Shown: positions 25,873-37,696, counted from the stretch's first letter. The stretch is 64,000 bases of DNA from Neisseriaceae bacterium JH1-16 (GCA_025989215.1 JAPDNP010000001.1:744001-808000); one strand, 5' to 3'. Numbers and translations: made by a program. Notes: generated by a model from the sequence alone, not told the origin.

Positions 25873-27305
25873 CTAGTCAAGCAAGGAGTCTATGCTCTCA
25901 ACTATTCTGTTCGCTGTGTCTTGGCTAATATTGTTAGCTACCCAAACACGGCACATCGCTCGCCACAGCTCATCACCACCGACAATCAGTCGGTCTGCAA
26001 CTATACCAGGCCACCGATGATGGTCTGGTTGTGTCATCGCATCTTCCGCATAATCAACTAAGTCACTATGCGATCTATTTACTACTCTCGCGACATCCAC
26101 CCAGCGCAAATCCTTTAATCCTCCGAAAACAACAATTTCTGGAGCATCTTGCCCTGGCAAAAGATGGCAACCTACGGCTTCTTCTTGATCACCATCTAGA
26201 AAAATGACCGTTGGCCGAGGGAATCTTTCCTGAGCAACCATTTGCCCAAGAGCTTTACCTACAGAAGCAGCTCCAAATGTTGCCAGTTTAATTCTTGGCA
26301 ATATTTCCATCTTATGCGCAACAAGGATTTCCTCCAGTAAGATTTTAGCCCTAGGATCCTCAAGAAACACGTCAACCTCCGGATGGCTCTCTTCGTCCAT
26401 TTTTGAAAGCGCAAATTCCGGGCTAACACCTGTAACTGCTATTTTACCATCATTATTCTTTGCAACATATATTCGAGCTTGAGGTGGCAACTCTTCAAGA
26501 ACATATGGAGAATGAGTAGTGATAATAAATTGAACTTTTTCTCTTTTGAAATTTTTGCGAGGTCTCTCATGAGGCGACGCTGCGCTCTCGGATGTAGCGA
26601 CGTCTCAATTTCGTCTATTAAAATCAATGAGTATGGCAAAATATCTAGTGTAAGCAACTCCGCAATTGTTATCTCACCTGCACCTTGGTGAAATCCAGAA
26701 TAATGTTGCCCATCAATCTCAACAACAGGCACAGAGCGACTTGGGTCGAAATCTGTCGTAGCTTGCTTTGCACTCGTATACTGCCGACCAACTATTCTTG
26801 CGTAGCGCTCGATCTGATTCTCATCGAAATCAATGGAGCCACTCTCTTGGTGGCTGGGCTTTGCCAATCGACCATACCCCGTTCTGGAGTAAATTGGCTG
26901 GATTCTTTTGAGATCTAAATATTGTGTTGGGCGATTCCTTCGCTCCTCATTCCCTCGCCACCTAGTACTCGGCTTTCTAACACTACTTTCGATAGTGCTT
27001 TGCCCTTCTTTAATTAAAGCCCTGATTGTCACATTTCTAATTGAGTCCCAAGGAGTGTCCGGAAAAAAATCGGACGCAAAAAATCTTTCACCATTTGGGT
27101 TGTTATATATTACCGCTGAAGCCTGAATAATTGTACTTTTTCCTGCTCCATTCTCTCCAACAATGGCTACAATCGGAAACTTGAAGTCAATACGCTGCCC
27201 TGTCCATCCTCGAACACCGTTTATTTCAATCCACTCCAGGTGCTTGGGAAAGTCCCCCCGTTCCCATGACTGAGCTAAACGACGCATATCAGTACTAAAT
27301 TGCAT
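25873..27305 (-). pseudogene. OLD-like AAA ATPase/TOPRIM nuclease gene, frameshifted
   Basis: Two reading frames together encode one protein of about 475 residues. The first carries Walker A GENGAGKST (residues 50-58) and Walker B LILIDEIE. The second begins with the C-terminal core (PPQARIYVAKNNDG) and a TOPRIM-like part (VFLEDPRAKILLEEIL and VIFLDGDQ). The change of frame falls in a five-T run at 26536-26540 on the plus strand. Adding one base there restores the sensor stretch IITTHSPYVLEELPP, typical of ABC-type ATPases. It is either a true frameshift or a homopolymer sequencing error. Relatives include OLD-family nucleases and Gabija/retron-associated ATPases, so a defence role is possible. 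MQFSTD is taken as the start. Confidence 0.75.
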
Positions 27306-27670
27306 AATGACCCCCATAAAAAAAGGCATGCTCGTGCATGCCTTTTGAATTTATTCGCTATGGAAAATTATGTCAAATTGTCGCAACACCCAAGTAATAA
27401 AAGGCAAGATTCTTTTATATCAAGAACTTAAGCTTTGCCATGCGAATTATGGATGGCCTTGTGCGTATACAAAGCTTGGTATTTTACATCAGTACATTCA
27501 AAGCTTGAAGTGTGGGTTGGAGTCAGCGACCGACAGGGCTGGCCAAGTGAGCTGCTAGCGATAGCTGCTATGCAGGGAGTAGTAATGGGAAGTGACTTCT
27601 GAATCCACCGGCCTGCGTGATTTTTCGCATGTCCGGTGGATGTGTCAGGTAATGTTATGCTTTGTTCAAG
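27306..27670. other. Intergenic region in low-GC patch
   Basis: It holds the terminator-like hairpin at 27320 and a long stem-loop at 27604-27640 (TCCACCGG / CCGGTGGA with an inner TGCG/CGCA stem). The latter lies just downstream of the small membrane-protein gene and has no T-run. No gene is recognised. Confidence 0.45.
27320..27345 (-). terminator. Terminator-like hairpin just upstream of the OLD-like gene
   Basis: On the minus strand AAAAGGCATG pairs with CATGCCTTTT and runs into seven Ts, ending about a dozen bases before the OLD-like start codon. No convincing gene lies upstream on that strand for it to terminate. Confidence 0.6.
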
Positions 27671-28078
27671 TTATTTTGTTTTTGCCACATAGTCAACAAG
27701 CCTAAAAACAAACCATGAAAACCCACATGAAAACATAAGATACACGACTCCAGAAGCCTTGGTTAGCATAAGTACAATTATTTCACGAATTCGGCTAACT
27801 TCATCTGGTATTGGTTTTTCCTTTTTTTGTGGCAACGCTTTTTCAATTGGAATGATAATGTGATTGATGGAGTATATAAAATTTATACTAATAAGCACTA
27901 CGAGAACAAAGAATGAAGAAATGGCAAATGGTATATCATGAGCCATTGCTGCATTCGTGCAGTACCTCAAGAGTGCTGCACAAGCAAAAAAAGCAGAAAG
28001 ATTTTTGAATATAGCCTCTGTCACATCCTTTTGGGAAATTGCCAAGATGACTTGCTCGAATTTTCCTTTTTCTTTCAT
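27671..28078 (-). CDS. Hypothetical membrane protein
   Basis: The 135-residue product is not recognised. It has a charged N-terminus, a hydrophobic segment AIFKNLSAFFACAALLRYC, a strong one at FAISSFFVLVVLISINFIY, a Pro/Lys-rich loop (PQKKEKPIPDEVS) and a last segment GVVYLMFSCGFSWFVFRLV: three predicted membrane helices. GC content is low compared with the core genes, as for the neighbouring OLD-like gene. MKEKGKFEQ is chosen as the start; an ATG at 28102 is possible. Confidence 0.6.
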   Translation of the reverse strand: MKEKGKFEQVILAISQKDVTEAIFKNLSAFFACAALLRYCTNAAMAHDIPFAISSFFVLVVLISINFIYSINHIIIPIEKALPQKKEKPIPDEVSRIREIIVLMLTKASGVVYLMFSCGFSWFVFRLVDYVAKTK

Positions 28079-28203
28079 CCTGAGAACCTGTATTGTTACC
28101 ATATATGCGCTGAAGTAATGCTAGTAATAATGTTCTTGCAATGTTAAATTGCGCGTCGCAGCCTCACAATTGAGACGTCTAAATCATGACGTTCAGGTCA
28201 ATG

Positions 28204-28938
28204 CTAGTGGCTATGAGAGTTTTCTTCGCATGGAATAGCCCTAGTTATTTTTTGATCCTGAAAGGTTAGGCATCTGTTCTCTGTACCGATGCCAGGTGTA
28301 ATCCCAACCGGGCAAATCACAGTTATACTTCCGCCAAATTGATATGCAACCGTTCCGTATAGGTAAGAGAATTTATCAGATTGGCTACATTCTCTTTTTG
28401 TTTTCCATGAGAGAAGAGAGGTGTGATGTGGCAATAATAATTCTTTATCTATTGCAAACCATGCGGGAGTGTCATCATAAATACCTGCCACCCTGGCCGC
28501 TCCTTTCAGTAACCACACTGGCGCAACGGCTAATAGCCCCAACATTGTAACGACTGCCAAAATAAGCCAAAAACGCTTGGCTTGTGTGGTTAGGTTTTTA
28601 TTTCCATTACTAATCTCATAGCTGTGAACTGCCGAAATACCTACAAACGCGCTATATGCAAACCAAGCTATGCGATGCGCTCGGGCATCATATAGTGCAT
28701 GATGCCAAGGTCTGATAGGGGAGTGATAGCTTTCTACAGCGTGATGAAATTCAGTAAAATCTATCAGAGGTCTTAAATCAACTCTCCCCTGCAGGTTGCC
28801 TGGTCGCTGGCCATGCAAATTTTCCATCAGGATTTCCCAATCATAAATTGAGTCGCAACCAATAAAAATCGAACGTGGCAGCGTTGTAAACCAGAGCGTT
28901 AAAATCTGTGAAAGCTCGCTAAGCCGCTCACTCGCCAC
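28204..28938 (-). pseudogene. N-terminally truncated DEDD exonuclease fused to membrane segments
   Basis: The first 90 residues match the C-terminal half of Rv2179c-like 3'-5' exoribonucleases: FIGCDSIYDWEILMENL (27-43), GRVDLRPLIDFTEF and HHALYDARAHR (79-89, motif III His and Asp). The N-terminal DxE motif expected before this is absent: the frame opens with a GTG and a stop codon lies ten codons upstream. After the nuclease part come two hydrophobic segments (about 90-106, 124-145) and an unrecognised tail, which ordinary family members lack. Either it is a remnant or an unusual membrane-linked derivative. Confidence 0.55.
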
Positions 28939-29069
28939 TAAATGAAGGTGAATGGCAGGCTTCGATTAATGACCGGTATCTTAAGTCATCAACTGCGAAC
29001 GACAGCGATGGGCGAGAAGCGGGCATATACGAATGTTCCAGCAAGCGGTTACTTCCAATCACACCATGG

Positions 29070-29097
29070 AAAAGGCCCTGTAATGACAGGGCCTTTT
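29070..29097 (-). terminator. Rho-independent terminator of the nrd region
   Basis: The perfect 12-base stem AAAAGGCCCTGT / ACAGGGCCTTTT with a 4-base loop lies 90 bases past the nrdB stop codon. Confidence 0.85.
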
Positions 29098-29186
29098 CTT
29101 CGAACAAAGCAAGGTTTCATGCTTTGACTATCTGAAATCGCAAACTTTGACTATAAAATTTCAACCTTTCCGATTTCTGACACAAA

Positions 29187-30278
29187 TCAATCCCAACTCA
29201 GCGCCCCACCAGTCTGGTACTCGGTCACGCGGGTCTCGAAGAAGTTCTTCTCTTTCTTCAGGTCGATCATCTCCGACATCCACGGGAACGGGTTGGTCAC
29301 GCCCGGGAACAGCTGATCCAGACCGATCTGCTGCATGCGGCGGTTGGCGATGAAGCGCAGGTATTCCTTGAACATGCTGGCGTTCAGGCCCAGCACGCCG
29401 CGCGGCATGGTGTCTTCGGCGTAGGCGTATTCCAGCTCGATGGCTTGCTGGAACAGGGCGGTGATTTCGTCCTTAAAGCTGTCGGTCCACAGTTGCGGGT
29501 TTTCCAGTTTCACGGTGTTGATCAGGTCGATACCGAAATTGCAGTGCATCGACTCGTCGCGCAGGATGTACTGGTACTGCTCGGCGGCGCCGGTCATCTT
29601 GTTCTGGCGGCCCAGCGCCAGGATCTGCACGAAGCCGACGTAGAAGAACAGGCCTTCCATGATGCAGGCGAACACGATCAGCGATTTGAGCAGCTTCTGG
29701 TCGTTTTCCAGCGTGCCGGTCTTGAATTCCGGGTCGGTCAGGGTGTCGATGAACGGGATCAGGAACTCGTCCTTGTCGCGGATCGACTTGATTTCGTGGT
29801 AGGCGTTGAACACTTCACCTTCGTCCAGGCCCAGCGATTCGACGATGTACTGGTAGGCGTGGGTGTGGATCGCTTCGTCGAACGCCTGGCGCAGCAGGAA
29901 CTGGCGGCATTCCGGTGCGGTGATCTGGCGGTAGGTGCCCAGCACGATGTTGTTGGCGGCAAGGGAGTCGGCGGTAACGAAGAAGCCCAGATTGCGCTTC
30001 ACCAGACGCATTTCGTCTTCGGACAGCTGGCCGGTTTTCCACTGCTCGATGTCGCGCTGCATGTTCACTTCTTGCGGCATCCAGTGGTTGGCGCACTGCG
30101 CCAGGTATTTTTCCCATGCCCACTTGTACTTGAACGGCACCAGTTGGTTCACGTCGGTCTGGCCGTTGATGATGCGCTTGTCGCTGACATTGACGCGCGC
30201 GGTGCCGTGCTCGGTCATCGAGTTGGCGTGAGCTGCAGTGGCGCCGCCGGCGACGATCGGGTCTTCGAAGTTGAGCAT
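29187..30278 (-). CDS. nrdB: Ribonucleoside-diphosphate reductase class Ia, beta subunit
   Basis: The 363-residue small subunit carries the di-iron centre and tyrosyl radical that activate NrdA for making deoxyribonucleotides. Metal-ligand segments are visible as [29 protein letters not shown] and [12 protein letters not shown]. The C-terminus (TGGALSWD) is the tail that docks to NrdA. It shares a strand with nrdA, separated by a lipoprotein and a small Cys/His-rich gene, an unusual arrangement since nrdA and nrdB usually adjoin. Confidence 0.97.
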   Translation of the reverse strand: MLNFEDPIVAGGATAAHANSMTEHGTARVNVSDKRIINGQTDVNQLVPFKYKWAWEKYLAQCANHWMPQEVNMQRDIEQWKTGQLSEDEMRLVKRNLGFFVTADSLAANNIVLGTYRQITAPECRQFLLRQAFDEAIHTHAYQYIVESLGLDEGEVFNAYHEIKSIRDKDEFLIPFIDTLTDPEFKTGTLENDQKLLKSLIVFACIMEGLFFYVGFVQILALGRQNKMTGAAEQYQYILRDESMHCNFGIDLINTVKLENPQLWTDSFKDEITALFQQAIELEYAYAEDTMPRGVLGLNASMFKEYLRFIANRRMQQIGLDQLFPGVTNPFPWMSEMIDLKKEKNFFETRVTEYQTGGALSWD

Positions 30279-30307
30279 GGAAATCCTTTTCTTGTTTCTA
30301 GTGTGTT

Positions 30308-30892
30308 TCAGTATTTGGGGCCGGCGAGTTCGGGGTGGCTGTTGACCAGCAACTCGGTTCTCACCGACGAGGTGTCGGGCACATGCCAGACACGGTGTAT
30401 ATGTCCGAAGTCGCGTTTCTGTTCATTGCGCAACTGCAGTTCGGGCAGGTTCGACATATCGACCCAGATATTGCCCAGATAAACGGTTTCGCCGGCCTTC
30501 ACCTCGAACGGCGCATCGATGCGGAAGTGACGCACCCATTGATAGGACATGAAGCCGGTGTCGTCGGACCAGCGTGCCCATACGTCGCCGATCTGGTAGC
30601 GCCCCGGCGCAAGTCTCAGCAGTGCCAGACGACCCTCGACCGGCGCCATGCCTTGTTCGCCGAACACGGTGTCGGTGACGAAGGACGAGTACACGATGCC
30701 ACTCGACCCGTTATCGAGGCCGCTCCAGCTGGCCTGCATCGTGGCGGTGTCCGGGATAAAGGCCCGGCCGGTCAGCGACACGATGGCATAGGCCTGCCCG
30801 GGCGGCGGGGTGAGGCTACCGTTGAGCTGCTTGACCATGGTGGTACAGCCGGCCAGCAACATGACGGCGATCAACATCAGGATGCGACGCAT
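30308..30892 (-). CDS. Hypothetical lipoprotein between nrdA and nrdB
   Basis: This 194-residue protein has a clear lipoprotein signal ([18 protein letters not shown], lipobox LAGC). The mature part ([53 protein letters not shown]) has the beta-rich pattern of small envelope carbohydrate-binding-like or DUF2846-like domains, which is only a resemblance. It lies 29 bases upstream of nrdB on the same strand and may be co-transcribed with it. No link to nucleotide metabolism is evident. Confidence 0.8.
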   Translation of the reverse strand: MRRILMLIAVMLLAGCTTMVKQLNGSLTPPPGQAYAIVSLTGRAFIPDTATMQASWSGLDNGSSGIVYSSFVTDTVFGEQGMAPVEGRLALLRLAPGRYQIGDVWARWSDDTGFMSYQWVRHFRIDAPFEVKAGETVYLGNIWVDMSNLPELQLRNEQKRDFGHIHRVWHVPDTSSVRTELLVNSHPELAGPKY

Positions 30893-30984
30893 GGCGATTC
30901 CTTACCTGGGGCTGGTCGGGCCGGCGTGATACGCCGGGCATCGAACCATCCCGAAACCGACCGGATGATCGGCTTGAGGATGGT

Positions 30985-31011
30985 GGTTGGCCGAACGGCT
31001 TTTGGCCAACC
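30985..31011. repeat. GGTTGGCC inverted repeat, locus 2
   Basis: GGTTGGCCGAACGG is followed by GGCCAACC, forming an 8-base hairpin between the lipoprotein gene and the Cys/His-rich gene. It contains the recurrent intergenic motif in both orientations. Confidence 0.6.
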
Positions 31012-31034
31012 TGGCGGGTGTTACAGCAAAACGA

Positions 31035-31241
31035 CTAGCCGGTATGACACTCCTGCAAGCAACGCGTACAACCGTTCGCATACGGAAAATGCCGCTTGGC
31101 GGACAGCACCGCCTCGTGACAGTCGGTAAACGCGCCCAGAAAAACCCGGTAGGGTTCATCGGGCAACTGCTCGCAGCCGGAGCGGTGGACGGCATGTTCA
31201 CCATTGGGCTGCGGCTGAGTGCTGACATAGTACGAAACCAT
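31035..31241 (-). CDS. Small Cys/His-rich conserved protein
   Basis: The 68-residue protein has the pattern YYVSTQPQ-x-NGEHAVHRSGCEQLP, then FLGAFTDCHEAVLSAK and NGCTRCLQECH. Four or five Cys and several His residues could bind a metal. Similar short proteins with a YLG-x-F-x2-CHEA core occur in many bacteria without a known function. The start MVSYYVS is preferred over an upstream ATG. It lies between nrdA and nrdB. Confidence 0.75.
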   Translation of the reverse strand: MVSYYVSTQPQPNGEHAVHRSGCEQLPDEPYRVFLGAFTDCHEAVLSAKRHFPYANGCTRCLQECHTG

Positions 31242-31351
31242 TCCATGCCTCACTTTCTGTTGAATGCGACGGCTCAGGGGCTTGCACTACTGCTATACAC
31301 CTTGCGGGCGGTGGTCAGGCAGTCGTTTTGTTTCTAGTTGTTGCTACACAA

Positions 31352-31543
31352 GCCTTTCGGCGCTTGCCCTTCACCGCCGAAACGGGAAGGACATCCGGGT
31401 TTTAGCTTCGCATCAACCTCGGCTTGCTATGTCTGCTTTATTGGCAAGCTTCGCACGCCTTTCGGCGTTTACCCTTCACCGCCGAAGCGGCGAAGGGCAT
31501 CCGGGTTGTTGCGTCGCATCAACCTCGGCTTGCTACGCTTGCC

Positions 31544-31561
<18 letters not shown>
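31352..31561. repeat. Two tandem 105-base repeats running into the 3' end of nrdA
   Basis: Copy 1 (31352-31455) and copy 2 (31457-31561) share CCTTTCGGCG, CTTCACCGCCGAA, CATCCGGGTT, CGCATCAACCTCGGCTTGCTA and GGCAAGCTTCGCA. Copy 2 includes the final codons and stop of nrdA, so copy 1 carries a decayed duplicate of that 3' end. Each unit contains CGCCGAA/TTCGGCG hairpins. Confidence 0.8.
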
Positions 31562-34414
<2,853 letters not shown>

Positions 34415-34548
34415 GGTGGTTGGCCTCTGTTATTGCAAGTTCGGTTGGAACGGCGCTGTTCGTACACCCGGCGATTCGGGGAGATTTGCCCGCCCCGGCA
34501 GGGGCTGTGGACAAGTCTGTGAAAAACTTGTGCGTGGATTGTGTGTAA

Positions 34549-34595
34549 CCACAATATGTACTGTTTTAATCCAGCAAGGACGCAAATTCTAGTGT
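34549..34595. promoter_or_regulatory. Paired NrdR boxes upstream of nrdA
   Basis: CCACAATATGTACTGT (34549-34564) and ACGCAAATTCTAGTGT (34580-34595) match the NrdR-box pattern ACACWATATATWGTGT at 13 and 12 of 16 positions. They are separated by 15 bases, the usual three-helical-turn spacing. They lie 135-180 bases before the nrdA start codon, so NrdR repression of nrdA is likely. Confidence 0.6.
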
Positions 34596-34756
34596 TCTGC
34601 GGCAGCACCCACAAGTCTTGACACCTAGCCAATATCGCGAAAACCGCGCCGTTATTGGCTTTGCGGGGCAAAGAAAAAGTTGCGCTATTTGGGACAGCTT
34701 TCGCGAAACAGCCTACGAGCCTGATATGACAGGGATTCGATACAAGTGCGGATTTG

Positions 34757-34772
34757 CCACAAGATATTGTGG
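34757..34772. promoter_or_regulatory. NrdR-box-like palindrome
   Basis: CCACAAGATATTGTGG is a perfect 16-base palindrome matching the NrdR pattern at 13 of 16 positions. It stands about 160 bases further upstream of nrdA than the paired boxes and has no partner at the usual spacing. Confidence 0.4.
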
Positions 34773-34832
34773 CCGACGTACTGTGGCGCGCTTACGACGC
34801 CCGCATGGAAAATAGAGGTATCGAAAGACGGC

Positions 34833-34847
34833 AAGGTTGGCCGAACC
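34833..34847 (+). repeat. AAGGTTGGCCGAACC motif, locus 3
   Basis: A single-arm copy of the recurrent intergenic motif lies between the nrdA upstream region and the pgeF terminator. Confidence 0.6.
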
Positions 34848-34872
34848 GATGTAGACCAGGCCGCTACCAATG

Positions 34873-34898
34873 AAAAGCCCCGCAATAGCGGGGCTTTT
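34873..34898 (-). terminator. Rho-independent terminator after pgeF
   Basis: The perfect 11-base stem AAAAGCCCCGC / GCGGGGCTTTT with a 4-base loop is 20 bases past the pgeF stop. Confidence 0.9.
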
Positions 34899-34918
34899 TC
34901 GCTCGAACAGGCGACCGC

Positions 34919-35722
34919 TCAGTCGTCTGCCAGCCAGATGCAGCTGGCCATGCGGCCGGTGGTACGGTCGCGGCGATAGGAGAAAAAGAGTTCGCGCTCC
35001 AGCACGGTGCAGTGCTCGCCACCGTAGACTTGGCTAACGCCCAGCGCATTCAAGCGCTGGCGGGCGAGGGCGTAGATGTCGGCCAGGTACTTGCCATCAC
35101 CGATCGGCTCGAACGCCGCCTCGGCACGGACATCGTGCGCCATGAAGGCTTCACGTACCTCGGCACCCACCTCGAAGGCATCCGGGCCAATAGCCGGGCC
35201 AAGCCAAGCCATCAGCTCGATCGGCGCCACACCCATCGACTCGACGGTATTTTCAAGCACGCCATTGCACAAGCCGCGCCAGCCAGCATGCGCTGCGGCC
35301 ACTACGCTACCGGCGCGGTCGGTCAGCAGCACCGGCAGGCAGTCGGCGGTCATGATCGCGCAGACGATGCCCGCCTGGCTGGTGAAGCTGGCGTCCGCCT
35401 CCGGAGCCGGCTTGCCGACGTTGGCCGCGTCGACCACTACGGTGCTGTGAGTCTGGCTCAGCCAGGCCGGCTCGGCCGGTAGCCGTTCGGCCAACCTGGC
35501 GCGGTTGGCGGTGACGGCCGAGTCATCGTCGCCGACGTGGCGCCCCAGGTTCAGGCTGTCGAACGGCGGCTTGCTGACTCCGCCGGCGCGGGTGGTGATC
35601 AGCGTGCGCACATTGGCCGGAGCCGGCCAGTTGGCGGTCAGCCAGTCGCCCGGGTTACTTGACGCGATGCCCAGCGCCTCGTCCATGCGCTTGATGCCGT
35701 CGCCTGGCTTACTCGCGGACAT
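34919..35722 (-). CDS. pgeF: YfiH/PgeF purine nucleoside phosphorylase-like (multicopper polyphenol oxidoreductase family)
   Basis: The 267-residue protein has the family's metal motifs: TTRAGGVSKPPFDSLNLG, LSQTHSTVVVDA, ADASFTSQAGIVCAIMTADCLPVLL and HAGWRGLCNGVLE. Members have been reported as purine nucleoside phosphorylases and as peptidoglycan-editing factors that keep L-Ala in the stem. The first 14 bases overlap the end of rluD, the common rluD-yfiH pairing. A terminator follows. Confidence 0.93.
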   Translation of the reverse strand: MSASKPGDGIKRMDEALGIASSNPGDWLTANWPAPANVRTLITTRAGGVSKPPFDSLNLGRHVGDDDSAVTANRARLAERLPAEPAWLSQTHSTVVVDAANVGKPAPEADASFTSQAGIVCAIMTADCLPVLLTDRAGSVVAAAHAGWRGLCNGVLENTVESMGVAPIELMAWLGPAIGPDAFEVGAEVREAFMAHDVRAEAAFEPIGDGKYLADIYALARQRLNALGVSQVYGGEHCTVLERELFFSYRRDRTTGRMASCIWLADD

Positions 35723-36809
35723 AGTGCACCTCGACCTCGTAATCGTCGTCGTCCCAGTCCTCGTCGCTGTCGTCTTCCGCCCAGCTCGGTCGGGTGGTGG
35801 TGTGGCCGCTAGCCATGCCGGTCTCGTCGCGCAGCACCGACAGCAGGTGACGGATATCGTCCGGCAGCTTGCACTTCCAGCTCATCTCCTTGCCGGTCGC
35901 CGGGTGAATCAGCGACAGCGAGAACGCATGCAGCGCCTGACGCTTCAGTGCTTTCACCAGCTCGGTCACCGGCTCGCTCATCGGATGACGCGGGTTGCCG
36001 TACACCGGGTCGCCGGCCAGCGGGTGACGGGCTTCCTTCATGTGCACACGGATCTGGTGGGTGCGACCGGTTTCCAGACGGCACTCGATATAGGAGTGGC
36101 TGGTATAGCGCTCCAGCACACGCATATGGGTTACCGCCGACTTGCCTCCGAACTTCACCACCGCCATTTTCAGGCGGTTGTGCGGGTCGCGGCCGATATT
36201 GGCGTCGATGGTGCCGTCGTAAGGCACGTTGCCATCGGCCACCGCACGGTAGATGCGCTTGACGGTGCGCGCCTGCAACTGGCGCACCAGCTCGGCCTGC
36301 GCCTGCAAGGTGCGCGCCACCACCATCAGACCACTGGTGTCCTTGTCGAGGCGGTGCACGATGCCGGCACGCGGCACCTGGAACAATTCCGGGTAACGAT
36401 GCAGCAGGCCGTTGAGCAGGGTGCCGGTCCAGTTGCCGGCGGCCGGATGAACCACCATGCCGGCTGGCTTGTTGATCACGATGATCGTCTCGTCTTCGTA
36501 GACGATGTCGAGATCGAGTGGCTCCGGCAGGTAGGCCTGCACCTCGTCGGACAGCGTTTCGGTGACGAGCAGCCGCTCGCCGCCCAGCAGCTTGGTCTTG
36601 GGCAAGACGACCTTGCCGTCGACTAGCACCTGCCCGTCTTTGATCCAGGCAGTCAGGCGGCTGCGGGAATAGTCGGGCAACAGTTTGGCCAGTGCCGCGT
36701 CGAGGCGCTCGCCTCCCAGTTCGGATGGAACAAGGAGTTCTCGCGGTGTAGATGTCTCATTTTCCGAGAGATCGTTATAATCGTCGGAATCTGCGTAAGG
36801 ATCGGTCAT
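35709..36809 (-). CDS. rluD: 23S rRNA pseudouridine(1911/1915/1917) synthase
   Basis: This 366-residue RluA-family enzyme makes three pseudouridines in helix 69 of 23S rRNA. An N-terminal S4 domain (GERLDAALAKLLPDYSRSRLTAWIKDGQV) is followed by the catalytic HRLDKDTSGLMVVARTLQAQAEL and GRTHQIRVHMKEARHPLAGDPVYG. The chosen ATG (MTDPYADSDD) overlaps the start codon of divergent bamD by two bases and has no visible ribosome site. Alternative starts further upstream would lie antisense to bamD. Confidence 0.93.
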   Translation of the reverse strand: MTDPYADSDDYNDLSENETSTPRELLVPSELGGERLDAALAKLLPDYSRSRLTAWIKDGQVLVDGKVVLPKTKLLGGERLLVTETLSDEVQAYLPEPLDLDIVYEDETIIVINKPAGMVVHPAAGNWTGTLLNGLLHRYPELFQVPRAGIVHRLDKDTSGLMVVARTLQAQAELVRQLQARTVKRIYRAVADGNVPYDGTIDANIGRDPHNRLKMAVVKFGGKSAVTHMRVLERYTSHSYIECRLETGRTHQIRVHMKEARHPLAGDPVYGNPRHPMSEPVTELVKALKRQALHAFSLSLIHPATGKEMSWKCKLPDDIRHLLSVLRDETGMASGHTTTRPSWAEDDSDEDWDDDDYEVEVHYVRE

Positions 36810-37599
36810 GAAAAAAATCGTAGTAGCTATGTTGGTGACGGCGGCCCTAGCCGGATGTGCGTCCACGGAGCCGTACGACGAAACGCGCGGGTGGACAGTA
36901 GAAAAGCTGTACACCGAAGCAAAAGATGAGTTGAACAGTGGTAATTATACCCGTGCCGTCAAGCTCTATGAAACGCTGGAAGCACGCTTCCCCTATGGAC
37001 GCTACGCTCAGCAGTCCCAAATGGACCTGGCTTACACCCAATACAAGGCCGGCGAACCGGAGCAGGCCATTGCTGCTGCCGACCGTTTCATCAAGCTGCA
37101 CCCGGCCCACCCGAACCTTGACTACATGTACTACCTGAAGGGCCTGGTGTACTACAACGACGACTCCGGCCTACTGGCGAAATGGGCAGGACAGGACATG
37201 AGCGAGCGCGACCCCAAGTCGACCCGTGAAGCGTTCCTGAGCTTCCGCGAGCTGACATCCCGCTTCCCGGACAGCCCGTATTCGGCCGATGCCCGCACCA
37301 AGATGGACCGCCTGGTCGATGCACTGGGCGGCTACGAAATGCATGTAGCGCGCTACTACATGAAGCGGGAAGCCTACCTTGCCGCCGCCAACCGGGCACA
37401 GGGCGTAGTGAAGGAGTACGCCAATACCAAGTACCCGGAAGAGGCGCTGGCCATCATGGTCACGGCCTACGACAAGCTGGGCATGCCCACGCTGCGCGAT
37501 GACACTCGTCGCGTGCTGGCAATGAACTACCCGCAAAGCGCCTACCTGAAAACCCCATGGCAGGTTGAAGAAATGGCGTGGTGGAAGTTCTGGAAGTAA
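36808..37599 (+). CDS. bamD: Outer membrane assembly lipoprotein BamD
   Basis: The 263-residue lipoprotein (signal MKKIVVAMLVTAALAGC, lipobox LAGC) is part of the BAM complex that inserts beta-barrel proteins into the outer membrane. TPR-type repeats are visible: LYTEAKDELNSGNYTRAVKLYETLEARFP, QMDLAYTQYKAGEPEQAIAAADRFIKLHP. The AAGGAT ribosome site lies inside rluD on the other strand. A strong terminator follows. Confidence 0.96.
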   Translation: MKKIVVAMLVTAALAGCASTEPYDETRGWTVEKLYTEAKDELNSGNYTRAVKLYETLEARFPYGRYAQQSQMDLAYTQYKAGEPEQAIAAADRFIKLHPAHPNLDYMYYLKGLVYYNDDSGLLAKWAGQDMSERDPKSTREAFLSFRELTSRFPDSPYSADARTKMDRLVDALGGYEMHVARYYMKREAYLAAANRAQGVVKEYANTKYPEEALAIMVTAYDKLGMPTLRDDTRRVLAMNYPQSAYLKTPWQVEEMAWWKFWK

Positions 37600-37614
37600 G
37601 CCTCTGCCGCCCAT

Positions 37615-37648
37615 AAAAAAACCCGACGCTTTGGCGCCGGGTTTTTTT
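37615..37648 (+). terminator. Rho-independent terminator after bamD
   Basis: The stem AAACCCGACGC / GCGCCGGGTTT (one mismatch) has A-run and T-run flanks of six to seven bases. It can serve bamD and, from the other side, pgaD. Confidence 0.9.
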
Positions 37649-37696
37649 ACGCCTGCCGTCTGGCCAGGCTCACTGCCAAACATGCCAAGCCCGGTT

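Larger units (their letters stand above)
34415..34918. other. Intergenic region upstream of nrdA
   Basis: The 504-base spacer carries the NrdR-box pair (34549-34595), a further perfect palindrome (34757-34772), one GGTTGGCCGAACC motif (34833) and the pgeF terminator (34873). No gene is visible. Confidence 0.6.

Noticed and set aside
27370-27558. 62-codon frame upstream of the OLD-like gene
   Set aside because: No ribosome site, no homology, low-complexity; insufficient support.
35483-35500. GGTTGGCCGAACGG motif inside pgeF
   Set aside because: Explained by Leu-Ala-Glu-Arg codons in the pgeF frame, so not counted among the intergenic repeats.
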